DNA of 64,000 nt from Phascolarctos cinereus. Lineage: Eukaryota; Chordata; Mammalia; Diprotodontia; Phascolarctidae. A program made the translations under genes and the position numbers. The notes below the pieces were generated by a model. The model searched no databases. It saw nothing but the letters and a program-made list of their open reading frames with translations, and was not told where the DNA came from. Shown here in pieces: positions 33,051 to 45,000 of the stretch. Position 1 is the stretch's first letter. Every line of letters starts with the position of its first letter. Location of the stretch: NCBI RefSeq assembly GCF_002099425.1, contig NW_018344037.1, positions 10,808,501 to 10,872,500 on the forward strand. Direction: 5' to 3'.

Positions 33051-34135
33051 AATTCAAAGAAAACCACATCTAAACAAATTGTTTGATTTGCAAATACCCC
33101 AGACAGAAATACAGGAAAAACGAGAAATTCATCAAGGCATACAACAAATACAATGAATGCACAGATAACAAAATAAACTGAGGGGGGGAATACTCAAAGA
33201 CACTGCTAAAAGAAGTAAGGCACCTCTGATATGAGCAACAACAGCCACAACCACAACAATGATAATAAAATAATAGGAGAAACTATTAAGAGATTGGAAA
33301 GTACACAAAGACATAAGGGTGAAAGAGGAAGACAGATAGAAGAGATGTTGCAGAAACATGCCTGAAACATCATGGACTAAACCTATAAGTCAATCAGTGT
33401 TTTAGTGGGATTAAATTGTAGAATGGGATGGCAAAAAGGAAAGGGAGAGGAAAAAAGATAGAGGAGAATAAATGTGTACACTAACCAAGTCAAAGGTTGA
33501 AAGTGAAGGGAAAATTGCCCATGTGGTCACTCAGGAAGAAGAGAGAAACAGTAAGGAAACAAAAAGCGGAAGAAAAGAGGAAATCTTATTTCATTGGTGA
33601 GAGTAGAAACCACTGAAGAATATGTCCATGGGGAAAGAAAAATATTTTATAAATGGAGATAAAGACTTTACCATGGATATAATCTACCAGGATCTGATGC
33701 TTAGAGAGAACACTCATCCTACCTCAGGAGAAGGGAAATCATAGCTCCTGGGGTTAACTAATACCCAAAGAGTAGGGAAGCATGGACCCAGAGAGGAGAT
33801 TTTATGGTAAATGGGACTAAAGGAACAATGCTTATGTGTTACAAGGCAGGGTTTTATTGGGGAATGGGGAGAATGAGCAGTAGAGATGAAGGCTAGTTAT
33901 AGTGATGCTAAAAAAGGGTTCAGTGAAACATTTAAAATTGCTTAGAAGAGATGGAATTCAGTTAAGTAGGACAGCTTTGGAGCTAATGGTCTAAATTTGT
34001 TAAATACTTAAAAACCCCCAACAAATTATACACAACAGAGATTTGTGCCTTCATATTCAATCTTCCAGTTCCATTTTTTGAGTAAAAAACATCCATATTT
34101 ACAAATGTTTATAAAGTTTATAATAAAAAGAAAAA
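33050..34135. other. Unclassified purine-rich sequence
   Basis: Long A/G-rich tracts. Contains the second copy (33288-33322) of the 35-bp motif. May be part of an older LTR-type element, but I see no defining feature. Confidence 0.4.
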
Positions 34136-34851
34136 AAAATTTAAAGCATAAAAAATCTCCATGGCCAGATGCATTTATGAGTGAATTCTACTAAGTAATT
34201 AAAGATCGATTAATTACAATACTATATAAGCTATTTTGGAAAATAGGCAAAGGAGTCCTACCAAATTCCTTTTATGAAAAAATATGGTGCTGATATTTAA
34301 ACTAGGAAGAATCAAAACAGAGAAAGAAAATTATAGACCAATTTCCCTAATAAATATTGATGCAAACATTTTAAATAAAATATTGGTAAAGAGATTGCAG
34401 CAACTTATCACATGGATAACACACTATGACAAGGTGGGTAATATACTAGGAATGCACAGTTGGTTCAATATGAGGAAAACTATCAATATAATTTATACTA
34501 TCAATAAAAAACTAACAGAAATCATATAAGTATCTCAATAGATGCAGAAAAAACTTTTGACAAAATATAGCACCCATTCCTATTAAAAACACTAGAGTGT
34601 ATAGGAATAAATGGAGTTTTCCTTAAAAATGATAACTAGTATCTATTTAAAGCCATCAGCAAACTTTATATATAATGGGATTAAGCTAGAAGCATTTTCA
34701 ATAAGGTCAAGGGTGAAACAAGAATGCCCATTATCATCCTTATTATTCAATATTGTACTAGAAATCTTAGCTTTAGCAAAAAAAGAAAAAAATAAATTGA
34801 AGGTATTAGAGTAGGCAATGAGGAACTAAAACTATCACTCTTTGCTTATAA
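34135..34851 (+). mobile_element. LINE-1 ORF2 fragment, left part
   Basis: Reverse-transcriptase core of L1: 'ccatggccagatgcatttat', 'cctaccaaattccttttatg', 'tatagaccaatttccctaat' (from YRPISLIN), 'aggaatgcacagttggttca', 'gggtgaaacaagaatgccca' (from RQGCP). It stops at the YADD region, where a solo LTR enters, and continues at 35668. An 81-codon frame with [18 protein letters not shown] survives. Confidence 0.92.
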
Positions 34852-35667
34852 TGTTTATGGAATCCTAATAAAGCTGCCTCCAGTCCCAATATTCTAACTT
34901 CCTTATGGACCTCAGTATACAAGAGACATGTTCTGACGTGGCTGCACAATCTGGCTTTAACCATACACAGGCCCCCAGACTCAATATGCTAACTTCCTCA
35001 TATTTGCCTTACTACCTCACTAGAACAACAAGGGTATCTAGGTGATGAAATCCTAGACACTGCCTGTAGCTAGCCACTGCCCCAGACCCAATTCACATAT
35101 TTCTCACAGAAATATTGATGTGTCCATGCACTCTACTACAGCCATGTCTGTCTAATCTCAGACAGGAGATAATAGCCAGTTAATCAGAGAGCAGCAGCAC
35201 CAGAATGTCCAAGCAGGATATGGACCCCAAATGAATACCAGGACTTTCCCTAAGTAGGGACCTGCTTAGTAATAGCAAAAGATGCCCTTTAGGTGAACTT
35301 ATGATGCAGAGAGGCTTATTATAATATCATTATGATACATACATGCTCCCCCAATTTTTTTTTTTCTGCATGGATTGTGAGTACTCACATGTTCAGGTCC
35401 ACAAATTCCAGAACCTCTCCCCTATTACCTAATCCCTTAACAAACCCCTCCTATATTATAATATTCATATATTCTGCAATGATGCAATTGTATTTTTTGC
35501 CCTATAAAAATCCTCATGTTCCTCTGATAAGTTGCTGATTCCTCTTAGAAACCTTCCTGCTTCCTGAAAGGCATCACTCTCAATAAACACCTTTGCTTGG
35601 GTTGCAGATGGTCTGAGTCTGTGAATTCTTTTGAGACAAATGCACAACACGCCATGAAATCAAAACA
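34852..35667 (+). mobile_element. Solo LTR of an endogenous retrovirus inside L1 (fossil)
   Basis: About 816 bp, starting TG and ending CA. The L1 reading frame stops at its left edge and resumes at its right edge. It carries a TATA box at 35503, a polyadenylation signal at 35582-35587 and a short T-rich U5. No internal region is present. The class is probably ERV1-like from the promoter and poly(A) layout, but this is inferred. It must be younger than the L1 it entered. Confidence 0.85.
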
Positions 35668-35945
35668 ATATGATGGTATGCTTAGAGAATCCTAGAGAAT
35701 CAAGTGAAAATAAAAACTACTTGAAACAATTAAGAACTTAATCAAAGTTAAAGGATATAAAATAAGCCCATATAAATCATCAGTATTTCTATATACTACC
35801 AGCAAAGCCTGCAGCAAGAGATAGAAAGAGAAATTACATTTAAAATAACTATAGGCAACATAAAATATTTGTGATTCTATCAGCCAAGATAAACCCAGCA
35901 ACTATACGAACATGATTACAAAACACTTTTTCACAAAAAGAAAGT
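35668..35945 (+). mobile_element. LINE-1 ORF2 fragment, right part
   Basis: Resumes with 'atatgatggtatgcttagag', 'tacttgaaacaattaagaac', 'atctatactaccagcaaagc'-like text and 'gaaattacatttaaaataac'. It ends near 35945, so the L1 is also 3'-truncated. Confidence 0.9.
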
Positions 35946-35949
35946 CAGT

Positions 35950-36460
35950 TCCAGATTATCATCAGTGTCTCCACCCCAAAATTGTATCCTGAGAATTTGT
36001 CTCTTTTCTTTCTTCATCCTCTCTTTGTGATCTCTTCTGTTTCCATGTGTTTAGTTTTCATCTCTACACAGATGACACATGCCTACAAATCAAACCCTAA
36101 TCTCTCTTATGAATTCTAATCACACACTACCAACCTTTTGGATATTTCCACCTGCATGTCTCTCAGGCTTTTGAGAACCAAATTAATGGCAGAACTCGTT
36201 ATGTGTACTCACACACCCATAAAAACATTTTCACTCTTTTTGGACTTCCCTCTGTCTATCAAGGAAAGCACCATTCTCCCTAGCATCAATAACTTAGTTT
36301 AACAAAATTTGGGTCACCCAATACTCTTCACTCTCCCTCAAACTTATATTAAATCAATTTCCACATCTTGTGAATGTAACCTGAGTCCCAAAATCTATTG
36401 TTATTGGACTCTCTCCTACATGGTTGAGATTGATGTCCATGTGTGTACATATACATATAG

Positions 36461-36524
<64 letters not shown>

Positions 36525-36985
36525 CAGAGAGAGAGAGACAGAGAGAGAGACAGAGACAGAGACAGAGACAGAGAGAAAGGAGAACAAAAAGTAGCCTCTA
36601 AGCCTCTAGCCCCAGCTCTTGCTTCCCCATTTAGGCCAAAAATAAAGTGTGCTTGGAGAATGGATGGGGGAAGAGATATTAGAGATGACTATTCTGCCTC
36701 CCTTTGAGTCACATGATGACACCTCCATGTTGGGGACAGCCTTCACTGTATCATTTTTTTCCCCAAAAACTCTACTGGCATTTGTTCCCTCCTCTCTACT
36801 TCCATAAACCAGACCCTAGTTCAGGTCTTACGATTTGTAGCCAAGACTACTGAAATAGTGTTGACTGAGTGCTTTGTTTCCAAACTCTGTTCTCTTCAAA
36901 CCATTCTCCTAATATTTGTCAAAATAATGTTCTTACAGTAAAGTTTAGTCATATCATTCCCAAGCTCAAGCATCTCCAGTGGTAC
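35950..36985 (+). repeat. L2/L3-type LINE reverse-transcriptase remnant
   Basis: 35950-36345 holds 'tctctacacagatgacacat' (from the YADD box) and 'tttccacctgcatgtctctc'. 36760-36985 holds 'tagttcaggtcttacgattt', 'agccaagactactgaaatag' and 'agtcatatcattcccaagct', 'catctccagtggtacattct'. The two parts are separated by a microsatellite and about 180 bp of unassigned sequence. Confidence 0.7.
36462..36576. repeat. (GT)n-(GA)n/(GACA)n compound microsatellite
   Basis: GT units at 36462-36507, then GA and GACA units to 36576. The 132-codon frame here reads Cys-Val and Arg-Glu repeats and is not a gene. Confidence 0.97.
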
Positions 36986-37049
36986 ATTCTAAATAAAACA
37001 AAACAAATAAACAACAAAGCAAACACACAAACAAAAAAGAAAACAGGGA

Positions 37050-37260
37050 CAGTTTAGTGAAGTATCAGAAGATTTAAAGTGAAGTAAACTAAACCAGGCA
37101 AATAATAGACATAATGAAAACATGTAAATGGAAAATTATAAAATATAACTGAAAGTTACGTAATTAAAATGGCTGATTGATTTTGGAGAAGAGTTGATAA
37201 AACATACTGTAGTCCTTTCATTTGAATAACTAGAAGATTTGATAGGAGTAGAATATTGTC
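37050..37260 (+). repeat. Possible L1-type 3' UTR fragment
   Basis: Resembles a variant L1 3' UTR ('aaaatggctgattgattttg', 'agagttgataaaacatactg') related to the block in the L1 at 48900-49080. Weak. Confidence 0.3.
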
Positions 37261-37294
37261 ATCCTGCTACATGAGTGATAAGGGGAAAGGAAAG

Positions 37295-37540
37295 AGGAAG
37301 GAATGCAAAGTTATATAACACTTGCTATGTGCCAGGCACTGTACTAAAGCATTTTAAATAGTACATTATTTCATTTGATCCATACACAACCGTCTGAGCA
37401 AGGTGCTACTTTGTCCCCATTTTATAATTAAGGAAACTGAGACAAACTGATTTGTCCAGGCTCACACAACTAATAAGGGTCTGAGGCTGAAATTGAACTC
37501 AGGTCTTCCTAACTCCAGGTACAATGTTCTAGCTATTGTG
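37295..37540 (-). repeat. MIR-type SINE, near full length
   Basis: Reversed MIR: 'tgctatgtgccaggcactgt', 'tccccattttataattaagg', 'aaactgagacaaactgattt', 'ctcacacaactaataagggt', 'gaactcaggtcttcctaact'. Confidence 0.88.
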
Positions 37541-37719
37541 TCAATGACTTGGTTGGCTTTATTGAATTGATTATTTTGTTTTCCTCTTTCATTTAAAATC
37601 TTCATTACAAGGGAGAGTTCATTGGTTGGGGGAGAGGTATACAATAAAAATTATTGTAATATTAAAAAAATAGGCATAAAATATTTAGGACTGTCACTTC
37701 TAGAACATTATGTGAATTC

Positions 37720-37970
37720 TTTCTTATTGTAGAATCCTTAACTTGCTTTAAGTTTCAATTCTGGTAGTGTTTGCTATGAGAAGTCTTCCATGATACTTCT
37801 ATTTTTTTTTTTAGAAATTTCCATACAAATTATTTCATACATACTTGCCTTTTCATTTTATATATTGGGTACCTTTGAAAGCAAAGCCTGTGTCTCACTC
37901 ATTCTCTCCCTAGTGCCATGACTTTAGTAGAAGTTTCATAAAAGATGTTTAAGTTGAATAAAATTGAATC
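37720..37970 (+). repeat. L2 LINE, 3' end
   Basis: Contains 'tttgaaagcaaagcctgtgt', 'cattctctccctagtgccat' and 'aagatgtttaagttgaataa', the L2 terminus with an AATTGAAT-type tail. Confidence 0.7.
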
Positions 37971-38370
37971 TGAAATTAACATATTAACATATGAATGTAC
38001 TGTGTGCATATTATTCATCTGTATTTAAACTGCAACTCGTTTACCCAATTAAAGCTCATTAGTTCTACCTTTTTAAAAAATTTAATAATTTCCATAATTC
38101 TCAGTTCCATAAAACCCTCTATTATCCATTTCACTATTAATCTAAAATATTTCATTGCTGAAATGTCAAAACATTTTTCCTATGTCATTGCCATTTAAAA
38201 AGTATTTTCTATTGTGTTATCAATAGGCATTGTTTTTTTTGTTTTCATTTCCTTCCTTCAAAAATTCTACTAAAAAACACATATTGTTTATTTTTTTTCA
38301 TCAGTTATATTCATTAAGAAAACTATTTTTTGTACCAAGATCCAAAGGGAAGTCAAGATTACTCTGTACT
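37970..38370. other. No recognisable feature
   Basis: AT-rich, nothing assigned. Confidence 0.45.
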
Positions 38371-38371
38371 A

Positions 38372-38482
38372 TGCATACATATACACAAACACACATACAT
38401 GCATACATATATATGTACATACACACATATGTGCACATATATATGTATATGTATACAGATACAATTAGATATAGATAGATAA
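38372..38482. repeat. TACA/TATA/CACA-rich simple sequence
   Basis: Imperfect arrays of ATACAC, TATATG and GATA units. Confidence 0.9.
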
Positions 38483-39648
38483 AGCGTTAAGACATCCTGA
38501 GGGAGAGGCAATACATTCTAAGTAATTCAAACTACTACCACCATCTTGACCAGTATTTCCTCACAGATGCTGATTGGGACATTCCCGAACCCTGAATGAA
38601 GGAACTTGAGGAATAGCATTGTCTCTCTCACCTTAAACTACCAGACTTGTTTTTAGGTCAGCCCTTACAACCATCATTGAGGGGAAAAATCAGAGAAAAA
38701 AATTCTTATTCAATCTGGGGAGGGAGATAAATGTCCCCATCACCACCAGTAATAACTGCTGACCAATTGCCATCAATACTCAGATAGCAATAATAGCCTT
38801 TGGAGTGTCAGCATCTCCCAGATCAATATTTCTACTTCTGGCCTAGCCCTCATAGCAATCCAAAGAGAACTCCTACAGCGAAGTTGCCAGCCATACCCAT
38901 CAAATCCTATACAAGGGCAAGTAAGCCAGCCTAGCTTCAATATAAAGCAGCTTGAAGGAGAAACAGAAGGTAGCAGGTACCAGGTGCATAAAGCTATCAT
39001 CATTAACATGAAAGCCATCTTCTCTCAGGCCCTGATTGAAATAGTAAGGTATCTGAACCCAAGAATGTTGGGAACAGCACCAATTTTTATGGATGCTTGA
39101 GTAATTATTATGGTGAGAAAAAAAGGTAAAATTTATCCTATTGGTTATTCATTCTTAATTCACTTAAATGAAGCTGTTTTCATTCTCATGTTGTTATGAC
39201 TGTCAAACTGCACACTGGTTAAACTACATACAATCTGCTCATGGTATTAACACTTTGTAGAACTAATATACTTAAAATTTTGCCAATATTTAGTAATTTA
39301 ATAGTCTGATCTCATTGAAGATATTGCTGGGCATAAAGATGATGTCATCAACCTGGTAGTATGCTATAATAGCAAGGGCCCTTTAGGGCACAATCTAAAC
39401 GATAAAAAGAGGTAAAATAGAACATTGATTACAACAACTTCTTATTCTATAAACAAATATTCTAAATAGATTTATTTTGGGATTTTCAGTTAGTATCAGT
39501 TGCTCAATCTGTTGCTGGTACTGCACTACAGAAAGAAGTATCAGATAAAAAGTTAACAGATTTTTTTTTCCTATAAAGGACCCATAATGGTTTGGGAGAA
39601 CTACTGCCATATATTTGTTGAGGGATTTTTTTCTGTTTCTGTGTTGAT
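38482..39648. other. Unclassified; the least AT-rich stretch outside repeats
   Basis: 38520-39060 has a more balanced composition than its surroundings. I translated 38740-39050 in two frames and found only stop-interrupted peptides. No family recognised. Confidence 0.4.
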
Positions 39649-39920
39649 TTATAACCCATTATTGTTGTTCAATTATTTCCTTCATGTACCATTCTTTGTG
39701 AACCCATTTTGTGGTTTTCTTGGCAAAGATACTGGGATGGTTTGCTATTTCTTTCTCCAACTCCTTTTACACACGAAGAAACTGAGGTAAACAGTGTGAA
39801 GTGACTTGCCATGATCACATGGCTAGTAAAGTGTTTTAGGACAGATTTGAATACAGGTCCTCTTTACTCCAGTCTTAGTCTCTATTCACTGTACCACTCA
39901 GCTGCCCTTATAACCCATTA
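39649..39920 (-). mobile_element. RTE-tailed SINE with perfect target-site duplication
   Basis: The element proper is 39662-39907, reversed: 'ttgttgttcaattatttcct', 'tggttttcttggcaaagata', 'gatttgaatacaggtcctct', 'ctgtaccactcagctgccc'. The 13-bp sequence ttataacccatta stands on both sides (39649-39661 and 39908-39920) without mismatch. Full length, and the clearest SINE insertion in the window. Confidence 0.95.
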
Positions 39921-40175
39921 GATTGTGCCTTTTGCTTCCCTTTTGAGGCATACCTTATAAATTGCATTGATAGAAATAAAACATTTGTTGAATTACATCA
40001 AAAAGCAGCAAATTTTTTTAGGACTTTGATATGAAGAAAGGAATCAGCCTTGCATACAAGAACCTTTTAGGAGATTGTAAACAGATTCAATTATTTTAGA
40101 TTACCAAAAAGCTCTGATATAAAAATAAAAAAAAGTTGTTTCCTTTATATATCTGATAAAACATGAACTCCTAGT

Positions 40176-40360
40176 CCTGTGATGTCAAACTCAGATGGAA
40201 ATAGAAGCCATTAATCCATGCATAAAAATACTTGGTATCTGCATCTTGACAAGTTAAATTGCAATGTTGTCAGTGTTTTATTGTATTTTTATTTAGTTTG
40301 TTAAATGTTACCTGACTATATTTTAATCTATTTTGGACTCATACTTGGTATGAATACCTG
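40176..40360 (+). mobile_element. hAT MITE (marsupial 'gtgtcaaactc' family)
   Basis: The left end is 'gtgatgtcaaactcagatgg' and the right end resembles 'tggtatgaatacctg'. The centre is 'gttttattgtatttttattt'. Same family as 44393-44599. Confidence 0.6.
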
Positions 40361-40774
40361 CAGGCTATGGATCTCATGCATGACATGTGTATTAGACTTT
40401 TTCCAAAAATAAGAGTAATCAATAAGCTAGCTGCTCATTTTGGGAAAGTGTTCTCACAATTTCCTGTGGTGTGGTTACGGGCAAGTCACTTGAACTCTCT
40501 GAGTCACACTTCTATAAACTATAAAAGTGTGCAACAATATTGGCACTATCAACATTATATGATTGATTAAAAAATTACTTTTCAATTATTAATCTTCCAA
40601 ATAAATGTGAATTGTCATTGTAAAAAGAATATTGGCAAGTAGTTTACTATCAATCACGTGATTACCTTATGATATTATGGCAATATATGAAAATATACAG
40701 AAAATTCAATTTTTGATGTTGTGATTATTTTATGTAGCTCTATTAAGTATCTTCTTTGTTTTTTCCTTGATAGT

Positions 40775-41000
40775 ATTTTGTATAATAGTATTCCAATTAC
40801 ATTTAAAGATAGTTTTCAACATTCATTTTTGTAAAATTTTGAGTTCCAAATTTTTCTCCCTCCCTTTCTCCTCTCCCTTCCCCCTCCCCAAGACAGCAAG
40901 CAATCTGAAACAAGTTATACATGTACAATCATGTTAAACATGTTTCCACATTAATCATTATACAGAAAATTTAAAAAGCAAATTACACTGACAGCTTCTT
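40775..41000 (-). mobile_element. LINE-1 3' UTR
   Basis: Reversed L1 3' end: 'ccaattacatttaaagatag', 'gtaaaattttgagttccaaa' (complement of the 'ttggaactcaaaatttt' block at 16604 and 23534), a C/T-rich tract, then 'gttatacatgtacaatcatg' and 'acatgtttccacattaatca'. Confidence 0.85.
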
Positions 41001-41515
41001 TATGTTTCCCTGGATTCATGAAACTTTCCAATAAATCTGTGTATAGGAAGTTAGTATCAAAGTGTATGTCCTGTGAACCACTCTAGATTTTTCATTATTC
41101 ACTTCTTTGTTTCAAGTTATAATGAAGAAGTCAACTTTTCCAAAAACTAAAGCATAATAATAGTTCCTTCAGTTATATGTGTCTGAGATCATAGAAATTA
41201 TAATATTTTATGTAAAATTGAATTGATCAAATAATGACAACATAATACAATTGTGATTTTGTTCTTTGTCTTAATCTTAATGTTTATCAGAGTTCAATGA
41301 TATTGAAAAAGCTAGGCAGGTCTCTTTCTATGTGTATTTTTTGTTGATAAAGCAAATGTAACAATTTAGCTTTTCCATTTCAATCTGTCAATCATCTTTT
41401 AAAGTGTTGCTTGTTTGTTTGTTTATAGCAATCCAAATGATTAACATTTGTCTTTGCATTATTCTTTTTAGTTGTTTGTATTTTCAAGTCTGTTTCCCAT
41501 TTCTACTTCAAATTC
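41000..41515. other. No recognisable feature
   Basis: AT-rich. Confidence 0.45.
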
Positions 41516-42474
41516 ACATCAACAACTACTGTGCGAATAACAATAGGTACTGTGCTAAATACTTAGAATAAAAAAAAAATGTTAGTCCATGCCCTGAAGA
41601 AACTCACAACCTAACATGTGAGGTGACATGGAAACAAATACATACCAACTACTTATCTATCTATCTATCTATCTAAAATCTGTGTGTGTGTGTTTTATAT
41701 ATATATAGATACATATTTATATATGTATCTATATTTATATGTGTATCTATGTTTATATATGTATCTATACTTATATATGTATATATAAATATATGCATAT
41801 TGATATCAATACATAGATAAAGATTGGAAATAATAACAGAGGAAAAGCTTTAGCAATGAGACAGGAGTGTGTCTGGAAAGACCCCTTGCAGAAGGTTGAA
41901 TTTTATCTGGGATTGAAAGAAGCTAGGGCAGCCAAGAGGTAGAAACAAGAAGGGAAGGAATTATAGACAGGGGAGACACAGTGAAAATGAACCCAAGTGG
42001 GAGAAGGAATATTTCATGAGAGGAATAGCAAGGAGTCTAATACCCTTGGTTTGTAGAGCATTTTAGGGAAAATGGAGACAAGATATAAGAAAATGTGAAA
42101 AGTTTGAAGAAACCAGGTTATAAAAGGTTTTAAAATCCAAAGAAAGGGTTTTGTATTTCATGTATTTGGTTAATAGCCAATGGAATTTGTTGAACAGGGT
42201 GGTGATGTAGTAAAATTTGTGCTTAAGGAAGTTACTTCCTACTTTGGTAGTGGGCTGGAGGATGGACTTGAAAAGGGAAAGACTTGAGACAGAAATACCA
42301 ATCAGAAGGCAATTGCAAGAGTCTAGGCTTATGTGCACGAGGGTAGTTGCAGTGAGAGAGGATAGCATGTGGTATATATGAGCATATCGTGAAGGTGGAA
42401 TTGCAAGGAATTGGCAGTAGATCAGATATGGGGGCTAAGAGTGGGGATTTTAAGATAACACCTAGATTGTGCTT
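41515..42474 (-). repeat. L2 LINE fragment with internal microsatellite
   Basis: Reversed L2 from its 3' terminus ('ggtactgtgctaaatactta', 'atgccctgaagaaactcaca') through 'ccttgcagaaggttgaattt', 'aaccaggttataaaaggttt' and 'gggctggaggatggacttga' to 'gataacacctagattgtg'. It ends abruptly where a separate direct repeat starts. Confidence 0.82.
41656..41815. repeat. (CTAT)n, (GT)n and TATA-rich simple sequence
   Basis: CTAT units at 41656-41677, a short GT run, then imperfect TATATGTATCTA repeats, all inside the L2. Confidence 0.9.
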
Positions 42475-42676
42475 TGCCAGCATCCAGCATGAGCATCTAT
42501 TATCACAATCTAGTTTCACAAGAGGTTGCATGTAGTAAAATACCAAAGAAAATGCAAGATAAGAGATGAAATTAATTTTTACCCCCCTAAGGTTAACCCA
42601 TTTTGAGCTAACACCACAACAATAATACTCCCCTCTTGAAGATACTATTTACTTGGACATCACAGATAAATGCCCT
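42475..42676 (+). repeat. Unclassified direct repeat, copy 1
   Basis: About 200 bp starting 'tgccagcatccagcatgagc' and ending at 'cacagataaatgccct'. A second copy in the same orientation lies at 43967-44167 with roughly 90% identity by eye. The family is unknown; it abuts the L2 on its left. Confidence 0.85.
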
Positions 42677-43967
42677 AAATTATTTCATAAATAGCATACA
42701 AAAATCAAAGCAAATCAACCCAAAAAACCTCATACTTTTTTTTTAATTCACAGTTAATTAACAAAAGATAAAACAAAACATTAGACGTAATAAGAAGCAG
42801 CATAGGGCAAACTGTGCTTTTGCCACAGGATGCCCACAACCATAGGGATGACCTTCCTATATATCATAGCCTTCATTCTCAAAGCCTTCATTCTCACTCT
42901 TTGTGTTACTCATCTTTGTACTTTCTAGAGGATGAACCGTCCCATCTGCCAATACAAATGCACCCAGTCAGACTGCCATCTGTTACTCCTTCATACCTAC
43001 CCTCACTTGACCTCCAAGAGAAGACAAAAAAAAAATTATTTTTGACTCTGTAATTCAGCCATATTAACTCAGAGGGGAAAAAAAGAAAACCTACAAAAAC
43101 ATTAACTGAATTTCTTGAGTATATAGATATCTTTCTCTACCTGGTTTTTGAAGCCATCTGCAAATAGCACAAAGAGAGAAGTTTTGCCCTGACACTTTGT
43201 GAATAAACAAGCATCCATGTGAAGAGTAAAACATTCAGAGCTATAAACAAATATTTTATCTGAAAATCAATATTCAAGATTAAAAATTACATCAATTTGA
43301 GGGAAATCATTTCCTCTGGTAAACCAGTTTGACCATAGAGACAATGCTACTTTCAATCATGTGTTTCCGGCTATTCTCCAACAAAAATATTTGTTTGTCA
43401 TTTTGAAATGTGTGTGTTTGTGTGCCTGTGTTTGTTACAAATGATCTTCACATAGCTTAATACAGAAATAGGTTTAGAAGGAACAAGTAAATTGATAAAT
43501 TATGATAATTCTTTTGCTGGGAGAAATCTTCATGTATATGTTTTGAAATTTCTGTTCTTTTTTAATATCAATATAAAATGATGATTTTCATTGTGATTTC
43601 CATTGACCACAAAGCAGTATGCAACCTGAGAACTGCTGTATTCCACGTGCCAATCTCTCTTCATCCTCATTCTCTTCACACTGAAATTCACAACACTGCA
43701 TCATCCTTCAGACCTAAAGAAAAATCTTAGGCACATAATTTGCCAATGATATTTCACTTTTCCTAGTAGGTTCAATGTTGATCTCCCCAGCAACATCTCA
43801 AGGATAATAAAAATGAAAAGAAATTGCCAATACCAAGCCAGCAGAAGAGCAGTAAGCTTCTAGGGTACACAGGTAAGGCATATGGGATTAATATGCATTT
43901 TCTTTGAAGCCTGAAAATTACCTCTTCCCAAGAGGATGACAAACTGTTGACACAGACTCATTAAGAT
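42676..43967. other. Sequence between two direct repeats
   Basis: About 1.3 kb with no recognised repeat or gene. The 79-codon frame at 42814-43053 is not recognisable. Confidence 0.45.
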
Positions 43968-44167
43968 GCCAGCATCCAGTATGAGCATCTATTATCACAA
44001 TCCATTTTCTCAAAGAGGATGCATATGGTAAAATGCCAAAGAAAATGCAAGATAAGAGATGAAATTAATTTTCTTTTCCCCCCTAAGGTTATCCCATTAT
44101 GAGCTAACAACAATAATACTCCTCTCTTGAAGGTACTATTTACTTGGACCTCACAGATAGATGCCCT
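43967..44167 (+). repeat. Unclassified direct repeat, copy 2
   Basis: Pairs with 42475-42676: the same start 'tgccagcatccag', the same 'ccaaagaaaatgcaagataa' centre and the same 'atactatttacttggac'-like end, at a spacing of 1492 bp. Confidence 0.85.
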
Positions 44168-44392
44168 CAAGTTTATACCAGAATAATGAACTTGACCTAA
44201 AGGCAAAATGAGAAATGAGTTATTCTGGAGGGAATATAAGACCATTTTTTGAACTATGTTTTTTTTTTAGTCTGTTAAAAAATAATTGAATCTTTCATGT
44301 TTAGGGGAAAGAAAACACATGTGATTATAATTCAGAGAGGTGCTGTTGTTTTCTCCTCAAACTGAGACATATCCTTTCTAAATGACCTAAAG

Positions 44393-44599
44393 CAGTGGTG
44401 TCAAACTCAAATAGAAATGGGACAATAAACCATACATAAGGATTCATGAGGGAAAAGGATATATTACCATTATTGATGATTCGTGGTAGTTTTATTAATT
44501 GTTAAAAATATTTCCCAATTACATTTTTATCTGATTCGGGCTGAACTCAGTTGTGTTGTGGGCTTCATACAGTCCATTGCCACATGTTTAATACCTCTG
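44393..44599 (+). mobile_element. hAT MITE
   Basis: Ends 'cagtggtgtcaaactcaaat' and 'catgtttaatacctctg' form imperfect inverted termini. The centre has 'aatatttcccaattacattt' and 'tctgattcgggctgaactca'. Flanks acctaaag and aactagag are a plausible decayed 8-bp duplication. Confidence 0.8.
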
Positions 44600-44814
44600 A
44601 ACTAGAGCATCTGGGATTACCTTGCTTAAAAGCACAGTGTACCAGGAGATTGTAGTAATTTCATTCAACGTATTAAAAAAATTCCTGCCTAAAACTAGGA
44701 GACTATCAGGGGTTGAATGAGTTACATAGATTTTGTAATCCTTTTCTGCTCATGTTTCTAGGATTCTGTATTAGATGCATGTACCTCATTCCATTCAGAA
44801 AGCCCATTCAGAAA

Positions 44815-45000
44815 GATTATTTATTATAGGTTTTATAACTAGAAGGGACCTTTAATCCAACCCTCCTTATTTTATAGAGAGGAAATTGATGGACAGAGAG
44901 TGAACTTAAATTGTCTGGGGTAACACAATTAGTAAATAGAAGAGTTAGGTTTTGGACCTAGGTTCTCTGACTTTCAATCTAATGTATGTTCCAATATACC
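44815..45000 (-). repeat. MIR/THER-type SINE
   Basis: Reversed: 'tataactagaagggaccttt', 'atccaaccctccttatttta', 'aggaaattgatggacagaga', 'ttggacctaggttctctgac'. Confidence 0.8.

Noticed and set aside
36309-36707. 132-codon frame, second longest on the plus strand side
   Set aside because: Its centre is the GT/GA/GACA microsatellite and its ends are L2 remnant and unassigned sequence.
38740-39050. Possible pseudogene from the more balanced composition
   Set aside because: Translation in two frames gave many stops and no recognisable protein.
42475-44167. The direct-repeat pair as a complete LTR element
   Set aside because: Both copies begin with TG, but no matching short duplication, primer-binding site, purine tract or retroviral motif is visible between or around them.
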